Below are positions 1 to 6,625 of a stretch of 15,932 nt of DNA, one piece after another. The stretch comes from Deltaproteobacteria bacterium. Lineage in GTDB: Bacteria > Myxococcota_A > UBA796 > UBA2385. The position numbers were made by a program, and so were the translations under genes. Below the pieces are notes generated by a model. The model was not told the DNA's origin, searched no databases, and was given only the letters and a program-made list of their open reading frames with translations. The stretch's first letter is position 1; each line of letters begins with the position of its first letter. The stretch lies in NCBI GenBank assembly GCA_947462115.1, contig CANHON010000065.1, positions 1-15,932 on the forward strand, given 5' to 3'.

Positions 1-216
1 ACGCCCATCCTCAACCGGCCCCAGGTCGGCATCCTCGGCATGCACGCCATCAAGGATCGCCCGATCGCCGTGAACGGCCAGGTGGTCATTCGCCCGATGA
101 TGTACCTCGCGCTGTCCTACGACCACCGCATCATCGACGGCCGCGAGGCGGTCAGCTTCCTGGTGCGGGTCAAGGAGCTCGTCGAGAACCCCGAGCGCAT
201 CCTGCTCGAGGTCTGA
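1..216 (+). CDS. sucB: Dihydrolipoyl succinyltransferase (2-oxoglutarate dehydrogenase E2), C-terminal end
   Basis: Only the last 71 codons are in the window; the 5' part lies upstream. In frame 1 the translation reads to a TGA at 214-216 and contains ILGMHAIKDRP, then MMYLALSYDHRIIDGREAV and a final ERILLEV. The DHRxxDG motif holds the catalytic His (codon 124-126) of the 2-oxoacid dehydrogenase acyltransferase fold. The wording around it matches SucB/OdhB more closely than pyruvate dehydrogenase E2. The enzyme transfers succinyl groups from the lipoyl arm to CoA in the TCA cycle and acts in the cytoplasm as the core of the 2-oxoglutarate dehydrogenase complex. The lipoyl and E1/E3-binding domains are outside the window. 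A small hairpin follows the stop, and the next gene starts 104 bp downstream on the same strand. Confidence 0.93.
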   Translation, partial: TPILNRPQVGILGMHAIKDRPIAVNGQVVIRPMMYLALSYDHRIIDGREAVSFLVRVKELVENPERILLEV

Positions 217-224
217 GCCGGGCG

Positions 225-239
225 CACCCCAGCGGGGTG
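225..239. terminator. Small GC hairpin just after sucB
   Basis: CACCCC-AGC-GGGGTG is a perfect 6-bp inverted repeat with a 3-nt loop, starting 8 nt after the sucB stop codon. No T tract follows, so it is at best a weak or factor-assisted terminator. The rest of the 104-bp gap (217-320) is GC-rich. It holds a lone TAAGCT (268-273 region) that could be a -10 element but has no recognisable -35 partner. Confidence 0.3.
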
Positions 240-320
240 GGCGAGGGGCGGGGTCGCCGCCTGCGCTAAGCTCTGGCCCGGCGCCGGAGCGGCGCGCGGC
301 GGCAGGTCCGCGAGGGGAGA

Positions 321-1409
321 GTGGCCTTGGACATCAGCGACATCTGCAAGGCCGCCGTCCGGCGCGGCGCCTCGGACATCCACCTCAAGGTGGGCCTGCC
401 GCCGATGGTGCGCGTGCACGGCGAGCTGCAGGCCATCGCCGGCGCGGAGGAGCTGAGCACCGAGGCCATCGGCCGCATGGCCTGGGAGATGATGACCGAG
501 GGCCAGCGGGCGAAGTTCAAGGCCGACAACGACATTGACCTCAGCCACGAGATCCCCGGGCTTGGGCGCTTCCGGGTCAATGTGTTCCGTCAGCGCAAGG
601 CGCTCGGCATGGTGCTGCGGGCGATCCCGAGCGTGGTGCGCAGCCTCGACGAGCTGCACCTGCCGGAGGTGCTCAAGGAGATCGCCGCCTACCCGCGCGG
701 CCTCGTGCTGGTCACGGGCACGACGGGCTCCGGCAAAAGCACCACCCTCGCGGCGCTGATCGAGGAGATCAACCGGACCTGCGCCCACCACATCATCACC
801 ATCGAAGACCCGATCGAGTTCGCGTTCCGGGACCGGCGCAGCGTGATCAACCAGCGGGAGGTCGGGGTGGACTCGCGCAGCTTCGCGACGGCCCTGCGCG
901 CCGCGCTGCGACAGGACCCCGACGCGGTGCTGGTCGGCGAGCTGCGCGACCGCGAGACCATGGAGATCGCGCTGCAGGCCGCCGAGACCGGTCACCTCGT
1001 GCTCAGCACCCTGCACACCCTCGACGCCGCCGAGACCGTGAACCGGGTCATCGGCTTCTTTGAGCCGCACCACCAGCAGCAGGTGCGCATGCAGCTCTCC
1101 TCGACCTTGCGGGCGGTGCTGTCGCAGCGCCTCATCCCGGCCAAGGCGGGCGGCCGGGTGGCGGCGGTCGAGGTGATGATCAACACCGGCTCGGTGGCCG
1201 AGTGCATCAGCGACCCCAAGCGCACGCGCGAGATCACCGACCACATCGCGCAAGGCAGCCGGGTCTACGGCACCCAGACCTTCGATCAGTCGGTCTACCG
1301 GCTGCTGCAGGCCGGCGTCATCGAAGAGCGGGACGCGCTGCGCTCCGTCAACAACCCCGATGAGCTCGCGCTGCGCCTGCGGGGCGTCTCGGACGAGGAC
1401 TGGGGCTAA
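321..1409 (+). CDS. pilT: PilT/PilU-family type IV pilus retraction ATPase
   Basis: This hexameric secretion-type ATPase of 362 residues is a normal length for PilT/PilU and would power pilus retraction on the cytoplasmic face of the inner membrane. Visible motifs are the N-terminal domain ending near residue 125, Walker A GTTGSGKST (133-141), the Asp box around IEDPIEF (161-167), Walker B DAVLVGELRD (201-210) and the His box TGHLVLSTLHT (223-233). The C-terminal end (GTQTFDQSVYRLLQAGVI, then SVNNPDELALRL) resembles PilU-like paralogues more than classical PilT, which carries an AIRNLIRE motif that I do not see. No other pilus gene is present, so this is an isolated copy. The start is uncertain: GTG at 321 sits only 2-3 nt after GAGGGGA, whereas TTG at 327 would have a better-spaced ribosome site and remove two residues. 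Confidence 0.93.
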   Translation: MALDISDICKAAVRRGASDIHLKVGLPPMVRVHGELQAIAGAEELSTEAIGRMAWEMMTEGQRAKFKADNDIDLSHEIPGLGRFRVNVFRQRKALGMVLRAIPSVVRSLDELHLPEVLKEIAAYPRGLVLVTGTTGSGKSTTLAALIEEINRTCAHHIITIEDPIEFAFRDRRSVINQREVGVDSRSFATALRAALRQDPDAVLVGELRDRETMEIALQAAETGHLVLSTLHTLDAAETVNRVIGFFEPHHQQQVRMQLSSTLRAVLSQRLIPAKAGGRVAAVEVMINTGSVAECISDPKRTREITDHIAQGSRVYGTQTFDQSVYRLLQAGVIEERDALRSVNNPDELALRLRGVSDEDWG

Positions 1410-1517
1410 GGGGCCCGTGCAGGAAGGCGTTGCCACGCCGCGCGGCCCCCCATAGGCGGGGCGGCCTGGCGCGCTCCGTGCAGTCGCGCGGCCGTCGCCC
1501 TGCCCCGGAGTATCGTC
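1410..1517. other. Intergenic gap between pilT and alaS
   Basis: This 108-bp GC-rich spacer contains one promoter-like pair, TTGCCA (1430-1435) and TAGGCG (1453-1458) with a 17-bp spacer. The -35 is good (5 of 6) but the -10 is poor. A short inverted repeat GGCGT-TGCC-ACGCC overlaps it. The sequence does not decide whether alaS has its own promoter or is co-transcribed with pilT. Confidence 0.3.
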
Positions 1518-4133
1518 GTGAAGGCCAGTGAGATCCGCAGCCGCTTCCTCCAGTTCTTTGCGAGCGAGGGCCACGCGGTGGTCGATAGCTCCAGCCTCGT
1601 GCCGAGCAACGACCCCACGTTGTTCTTCACGAACGCCGGCATGGTGCAGTTCAAGGACGTCTTCACCGGCCAAGACGCCCGCAGCTACAGCCGCGCCGTC
1701 ACCGTCCAGAAGTGCCTGCGGGTCAGCGGCAAGCACAACGATCTGGAGAACGTCGGCCGCACGCCGCGGCACCACACCTTGTTCGAGATGCTCGGCAACT
1801 TCTCCTTCGGCGACTACTTCAAGGTCGAGGCGATCGCCTTCGCTTGGCGCTTCCTCACGGTCGAGCTGGGCGTCGATCCGAGCCGGCTGTGGGTCACCGT
1901 CTACGAGCAGGACGACGAGGCCTTGGAGATGTGGCTGGCGCAGGGCGTGCCGGCGGAGCGCATCCAAAAGCTGGGCGAGAAGGACAACTTCTGGTCGATG
2001 GGGGACACCGGCCCCTGCGGCCCCTGCTCCGAGATCCACTACGATCACGGCGAGGCCTTCGGGCCCGGCGGCGGGCCCGCCACCGAGAGCACCCGCTACG
2101 TCGAGATCTGGAACCTCGTCTTCATGCAGTTCGACCGCAGCAAGGACGGCACGCTGAGCCCCCTGCCGCGCCCGTCGATCGACACCGGCATGGGCCTGGA
2201 GCGCATCGCGGCCGTAATGCAGGGCCGGTACAGCAACTACGACACCGACTGCTTCACGCCGATCATGGAGGCGGTCGCCCGCCAAGCCGGCGTGGCCTAC
2301 GGCGAAGGCGGCGAGCGCGACGTCGCGGTGCGGGTCATCGCCGACCACGCGCGGGCCGCGGCCTTCCTCATCGGGGACGGCGTGATGCCCTCCAACGAGG
2401 AGCGCGGCTATGTGCTGCGGCGGATCATGCGCCGAGCCATCCGGTATGGCGTCAAGCTCGGCCTCAAAGAGGCCTTTTTCTACAAGGCGGCCTTGGCGGT
2501 CATCGAGCACCTCGGCGAGGCCTACCCCGACCTGCGCGAGCGCCGGGGCTTCATCGAGGAGGTGGTGCGCAGCGAAGAGGAGCGCTTCTCCGAGACGCTG
2601 GAGAAGGGCTTGAGCCTGCTGGAGGGCGCTTTCGCCGCGCTCAGCCCCGGCCAAGCGCTGGCCGGCGACGTCGCCTTCCGCCTCTACGACACCTACGGCT
2701 TCCCCCTCGACCTGACGGAGCTCATCGCGGAGGAGCGCGGCTTCGTCGTGGATCGTTCCGGCTACGACGCCGCCATGCACGCCCAGAAGGCCGCCGGCCG
2801 CGCCGCCTGGAAGGGCAGCGGGGAGGCCGCGGTCGATGGCACCTGGCGCCGGCTGGGCGGTCAGGGCCTGAGCTCGACCTTCGTGGGCTACGCCGAAGAC
2901 GCCTGCAGCAGCGCCGCTCTGGCCATCGTGGTCGCGGGCGAGGAGCGCCAGGCCATCCACGAAGGTGAAGTCGGGCAGGTTGTTTTCGCGAAGACCCCCT
3001 TCTATGGCGAGAGCGGCGGCCAGGCGGGCGACACCGGCCGGCTGAGCGCCCCGCGCCTCGACGCGGTGGTCGAAGACGCCCAGAAGCCCACCGGCAGCTT
3101 CGTCGTCCATACGGTTCGGGTGCGGGAGGGCGCGCTGCGCCTCGGTGAGCTCGTCGAGCTGCACATCGACGGCGGCCGTCGCGCCCGCACGCGGCTCAAC
3201 CACACCGCCACCCACCTGCTGCACGCCGCGCTGCGTCAGGTGCTGGGCGAGCACGTCACCCAGAAGGGCTCGCTGGTCGGCCCCGACCGGCTGCGCTTCG
3301 ACTTCGCCCACCACAAGGCGATGAGCGCCGACGAGCTCCGCCTCGTGGAAGACATCGTCTTCGAGCAGATCCTCGCGAACCAAGCGGTCGGCGTGCGGGA
3401 GTCGAGCATCGCCGATGCGCGGGCCGCGGGCGCGATGGCGCTGTTCGGCGAGAAGTACGGCGAGGTGGTGCGCGTGGTCGATGTTCCGGGCTTCTCGGTG
3501 GAGCTCTGCGGCGGCACCCACGCCGGCCGCACCGGCGACATCGGCTTCTTCCGGGTGCTGTCCGAGGCGGGCGTCGCCGCGGGCGTGCGGCGCATCGAGG
3601 CCCTGACCGGCCCGGGCGCCTTCTCCTGGACCCGGGAGCGCGACGAGCTGCTGCGGAGCACCGCCGCCGCCCTCAAGACCTCGCCCGAGCAGGTGATGGA
3701 CGCGGTGGAGCGGCTCAGCGACGAGCGCCGCCGCCTCGACAAGGAGCTCGCGGTGCTCAAGGTCGAGCTGGCCCGGGCCCGCGCCGGTGACCTGTTGTCC
3801 CAAGCCCGCGAGATCGACGGCGTGAAGGTGCTGGCCGCCGAGTTCTTCGGCGACGCCAAGGCCCTGCGCGAAGAGGCCGACCGGCTGCGGGACCAGCTCG
3901 GCAGCGCGCTGGTGGTGCTGGCGGCCCGTGGCGAGGACGCGGTCCAGATCATCGTCACCGTCAGTAAAGACCTCGCGGGCAAGCGGTTCCACGCCGGCAA
4001 CATCGTCAAGCAGCTGGCGGGCTTGCTCGGCGGCGGCGGCGGCGGGCGGCCGGACATGGCGCAGGCCGGCGGCAAGAACCCCGAGGCGGTGCCCGAGGCG
4101 CTGGCCCAGGTCTTCGTCATCGCCGGCGCCTGA
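1518..4133 (+). CDS. alaS: Alanyl-tRNA synthetase
   Basis: This class II synthetase charges tRNA-Ala with alanine in the cytoplasm and hydrolyses mischarged Ser/Gly-tRNA. It has 871 residues, close to the 876 of the E. coli enzyme, and shows no break. The N-terminal catalytic domain begins with SEIRSRFLQFF and carries a motif-2 region with HHTLFEMLGNFSFGDYF and motif 3 GMGLER (224-229). The editing domain has the zinc ligands HTATH (H562, H566) and CGGTH (C664, H668). The C-terminal part contains a charged helical stretch around residues 730-770 and the glycine-rich C-Ala signature GGGGGGRPDMAQAGG near 837-850. The GTG start at 1518 is preceded by GGAG at 1507-1510. The likely neighbour in transcription is pilT upstream. 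The gene gives no sign of foreign origin. Confidence 0.98.
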   Translation: MKASEIRSRFLQFFASEGHAVVDSSSLVPSNDPTLFFTNAGMVQFKDVFTGQDARSYSRAVTVQKCLRVSGKHNDLENVGRTPRHHTLFEMLGNFSFGDYFKVEAIAFAWRFLTVELGVDPSRLWVTVYEQDDEALEMWLAQGVPAERIQKLGEKDNFWSMGDTGPCGPCSEIHYDHGEAFGPGGGPATESTRYVEIWNLVFMQFDRSKDGTLSPLPRPSIDTGMGLERIAAVMQGRYSNYDTDCFTPIMEAVARQAGVAYGEGGERDVAVRVIADHARAAAFLIGDGVMPSNEERGYVLRRIMRRAIRYGVKLGLKEAFFYKAALAVIEHLGEAYPDLRERRGFIEEVVRSEEERFSETLEKGLSLLEGAFAALSPGQALAGDVAFRLYDTYGFPLDLTELIAEERGFVVDRSGYDAAMHAQKAAGRAAWKGSGEAAVDGTWRRLGGQGLSSTFVGYAEDACSSAALAIVVAGEERQAIHEGEVGQVVFAKTPFYGESGGQAGDTGRLSAPRLDAVVEDAQKPTGSFVVHTVRVREGALRLGELVELHIDGGRRARTRLNHTATHLLHAALRQVLGEHVTQKGSLVGPDRLRFDFAHHKAMSADELRLVEDIVFEQILANQAVGVRESSIADARAAGAMALFGEKYGEVVRVVDVPGFSVELCGGTHAGRTGDIGFFRVLSEAGVAAGVRRIEALTGPGAFSWTRERDELLRSTAAALKTSPEQVMDAVERLSDERRRLDKELAVLKVELARARAGDLLSQAREIDGVKVLAAEFFGDAKALREEADRLRDQLGSALVVLAARGEDAVQIIVTVSKDLAGKRFHAGNIVKQLAGLLGGGGGGRPDMAQAGGKNPEAVPEALAQVFVIAGA

Positions 4134-4139
4134 ACGGGC

Positions 4140-4169
4140 TTGTTCGCCGTGCTCCGATGTGCGTAGGAT
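4140..4169 (+). promoter_or_regulatory. Candidate sigma-70-type promoter for the lipid kinase gene
   Basis: TTGTTC (4140-4145) and TAGGAT (4164-4169) are separated by 18 bp. The -10 matches 4 of 6 consensus bases and the -35 only 3 of 6. It lies just after the alaS stop codon and about 145 bp before the kinase start, in a slightly less GC-rich patch. The assignment rests on motif shape alone. Confidence 0.3.
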
Positions 4170-4303
4170 CCTGCGCTCCTGTCTGAATGGGCGCGCAGGC
4201 GGCTGCGCAGCCGTGCCCCGACGGGCGGTGCCTCCCGATCGATCTCCATCGGGGCGCCGCTCTGCCCGGTGGCGCGCGCCTTGCAGGAGCGGTCGTCCCC
4301 CGT

Positions 4304-4308
4304 GGAGG
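4304..4308 (+). promoter_or_regulatory. Ribosome binding site that fixes the kinase start
   Basis: GGAGG lies 5 nt before the ATG at 4314. The in-frame GTG at 4269 has no comparable site and would add 15 residues that do not belong to the kinase fold, so the ATG is preferred. Confidence 0.8.
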
Positions 4309-4313
4309 TTCTC

Positions 4314-5333
4314 ATGACCGCGCTCGCGCCGATCTACCGCCTGCCGGACGAGCGCTACGCCGTCGTCTTGAACGCCAACGCCGGGCGGGTCACCGAGCGG
4401 TTGACCGCCGCCATCCGCGGCGTGGTCCCGGCGGACCGGGTGTTCTTGACCCAGAGCCCCGAGCACGCCCGCGAGGTGCTGGAGCGCTGCGTCGAGAACG
4501 ACGTGCACACCATCTTCGCCGGCGGTGGCGACGGCACCATCGTCGGTGTGATCAACGCGCTGGAGGCCATTCGGCGCACCCACGACTTTGTGCCGGAGGT
4601 GGGCGTGCTGCGCCTCGGCACCGGCAACGCCCTGGCCCACTGGCTCGGCAGCGGCGGCCCGGTGGCCGACCTCGAGGGCTGGCGCAGCGGCGCGGTGCAC
4701 CGCTCCTTGCCGGTGCAGATGGTGGAGGCGGAGGGCACCTTGTTCCCCTTCGGCGGCCTCGGCTACGACGCGGCCGTGCTCAATGACTACAACCGCCTCA
4801 AGAAGGCGGCCCGCGGGCGGTGGTGGCGGCCCCTGACTTTTGGCTTGGCGGGCTACCTGCTCGCCGCTTTCACCCGCACCATCCCCAACTTTTTGATGCG
4901 GGACGCGCCGCGGGTGCGCATCACGAACCTGGGCCGGCCGGCCACCCGCCTCGACGAGCGCGGCCGCGAGCTCGGGCCGCCCATCCCCACCGGGGGCGTG
5001 CTCTACGAGGGGCCCGCCGGCGTCGTGGGCTGCGCGACGACCCCGATGTATGGCTATGGCATGCGGATGTTCCCGTGGGCGGCCGCTCGGGCAGGTCGGT
5101 TTCAGCTCCGGGTGCTGAACATGTCGGCCTTGTCGGCCGCCGCCAACCTGGGCCCGGCGTGGCGCGGCAACCTCGTTCACCCCGGTCGCCATGATTTTCA
5201 TGTGGATCGGGTGCGGGCGGTGTTCGACGGGGCGATGCCCTACCAGATCGGCGGCGAAGCGCAGGGCTACCGCCGGGAGGTGGTGTTTGGGCTGAGCGCC
5301 AACGTGGTGCGCTTGGTGTCGCGGGCCCGCTGA
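4314..5333 (+). CDS. Diacylglycerol kinase-family lipid kinase
   Basis: This 339-residue protein belongs to the DAGK_cat (YegS/DgkB/sphingosine kinase-like) family, which phosphorylates a lipid hydroxyl with ATP at the inner face of the membrane. Motifs seen are VVLNANAG near residue 20, the nucleotide-binding loop GGGDGT at 70-75, RLGTGNALA at 100-108, and GLGYDAAVLNDYN in the second domain. A hydrophobic but not clearly membrane-spanning stretch, LTFGLAGYLLAAF, follows. Near the C-terminus the usual DGE motif appears as GGE (313-315), so the position often held by a catalytic Asp is Gly. The substrate cannot be told from sequence: diacylglycerol, phosphatidylglycerol or a sphingoid base are all possible. 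A perfect hairpin lies just downstream, between this gene and convergent recA. Confidence 0.88.
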   Translation: MTALAPIYRLPDERYAVVLNANAGRVTERLTAAIRGVVPADRVFLTQSPEHAREVLERCVENDVHTIFAGGGDGTIVGVINALEAIRRTHDFVPEVGVLRLGTGNALAHWLGSGGPVADLEGWRSGAVHRSLPVQMVEAEGTLFPFGGLGYDAAVLNDYNRLKKAARGRWWRPLTFGLAGYLLAAFTRTIPNFLMRDAPRVRITNLGRPATRLDERGRELGPPIPTGGVLYEGPAGVVGCATTPMYGYGMRMFPWAAARAGRFQLRVLNMSALSAAANLGPAWRGNLVHPGRHDFHVDRVRAVFDGAMPYQIGGEAQGYRREVVFGLSANVVRLVSRAR

Positions 5334-5355
5334 AGGGCCGGGCGCGGCGGAGGGG

Positions 5356-5390
5356 CCCTCGGCGTGGATCGCGGGTGACCACGCCGAGGG
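5356..5390. terminator. Perfect 12-bp-stem hairpin between convergent kinase and recA genes
   Basis: CCCTCGGCGTGG (5356-5367) is exactly complementary to CCACGCCGAGGG (5379-5390) across an 11-nt loop. It sits in the 66-bp gap between two genes that end towards each other, 23 nt after the kinase stop and 10 nt before the recA stop. This is the expected position for a bidirectional terminator. It has no T tract on either side, so termination would need a non-classical mechanism; mRNA 3'-end protection is another possibility. Confidence 0.6.
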
Positions 5391-5399
5391 ACCGAGGGC

Positions 5400-6446
<1,047 letters not shown>

Positions 6447-6452
6447 GGGGGA

Positions 6453-6457
6453 CTCCT
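6453..6457 (-). promoter_or_regulatory. Ribosome binding site that fixes the recA start
   Basis: On the minus strand AGGAG is followed by 6 nt and then the ATG at 6446. The alternative upstream ATG at 6491 has no such site. Confidence 0.85.
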
Positions 6458-6531
6458 GATGCGCCCGGGCGGGCGGCGGGTGAGCGGACATTTATTGGCT
6501 GCGCCGAGGGGGACGATCGCGGCGCTGGGTC

Positions 6532-6548
6532 GATGAACGCTCATACAG
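6532..6548 (-). promoter_or_regulatory. LexA-box-like operator upstream of recA
   Basis: Read on the minus strand the site is CTGTATGAGCGTTCATC. It fits 14 of 17 positions of CTRHAMRYBYGTTCAGS, which I remember as the LexA-binding motif of Myxococcus xanthus, including the full GTTCA core. It begins inside the candidate -10 element (6545-6550) and lies about 86-102 nt upstream of the recA start, a sensible place for SOS repression. The adjoining 11-nt sequence CATACAGTATG (6542-6552, plus strand) is a perfect palindrome around its central base. The match is by eye and from a remembered consensus. Confidence 0.5.
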
Positions 6549-6573
6549 TATGCTGGGATGTTCACCATGGCAA
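6545..6573 (-). promoter_or_regulatory. Candidate proximal recA promoter
   Basis: On the minus strand, TTGCCA (6573-6568) and TACTGT (6550-6545) are separated by exactly 17 bp. The -35 matches 5 of 6 consensus bases; the -10 matches 3 of 6. Transcription would start near 6538, giving a leader of about 90 nt. Its -10 overlaps the LexA-box-like site, which is how SOS promoters are often built. Confidence 0.45.
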
Positions 6574-6584
6574 GGGGTTGTTGC

Positions 6585-6599
6585 GGACATAGAATGTCC
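6585..6599. repeat. 15-nt inverted repeat in the recA upstream region
   Basis: GGACAT-AGA-ATGTCC is a perfect 6-bp inverted repeat with a 3-nt centre. It lies between the distal TATAAT and the proximal promoter-like pair. If transcription starts from the distal -10, the repeat would fall just downstream of the start point, a position suited to an operator. I do not recognise it as a known LexA or other regulator site. Confidence 0.45.
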
Positions 6600-6614
6600 A
6601 CGCGCAAGCCATTG

Positions 6615-6620
6615 ATTATA
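6615..6620 (-). promoter_or_regulatory. Consensus -10 element (possible distal recA promoter)
   Basis: The minus strand reads TATAAT exactly, within a locally AT-rich stretch directly after the mpl stop codon (TAG, 6628-6626). This is striking in a genome this GC-rich. The sequence 17 bp upstream, inside the end of mpl, is GCCCTC and does not look like a -35 element. An activator, another sigma factor, or a chance match are all possible. Transcription would start near 6608, about 160 nt before recA. Confidence 0.35.
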
Positions 6621-6625
6621 TTGCC

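Larger units (their letters stand above)
4134..4313. other. 180-bp leader region upstream of the lipid kinase gene
   Basis: The gap contains a perfect 14-bp palindrome CGGCTGCGCAGCCG at 4200-4213 and a 6-bp inverted repeat CCCGAT/ATCGGG with an 8-nt loop at 4234-4253. Both would lie in the 5' untranslated leader if transcription starts at the promoter-like pair at 4140-4169. I recognise no known riboswitch. The palindrome could be a protein-binding site or a leader hairpin, but it could also arise by chance in such GC-rich sequence. Confidence 0.35.

Noticed and set aside
4200..4213. The palindrome CGGCTGCGCAGCCG as a definite operator or terminator
   Set aside because: It is perfect but entirely GC-type in a GC-rich background, has no T tract and matches no regulator I know, so it is mentioned only as part of the kinase leader.
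117..5201. A stop-free minus-strand frame of almost 1,700 codons opposite pilT, alaS and the kinase gene
   Set aside because: It is codon-aligned with three clearly real plus-strand genes that share one frame, so it stays open simply because TTA, CTA and TCA are not used. It has no recognisable domain and a compositionally odd His/Ala/Gly/Arg-rich product.
6447..6491. An upstream ATG for recA adding 15 residues
   Set aside because: The internal ATG has AGGAG at the right distance and gives the normal RecA N-terminus.
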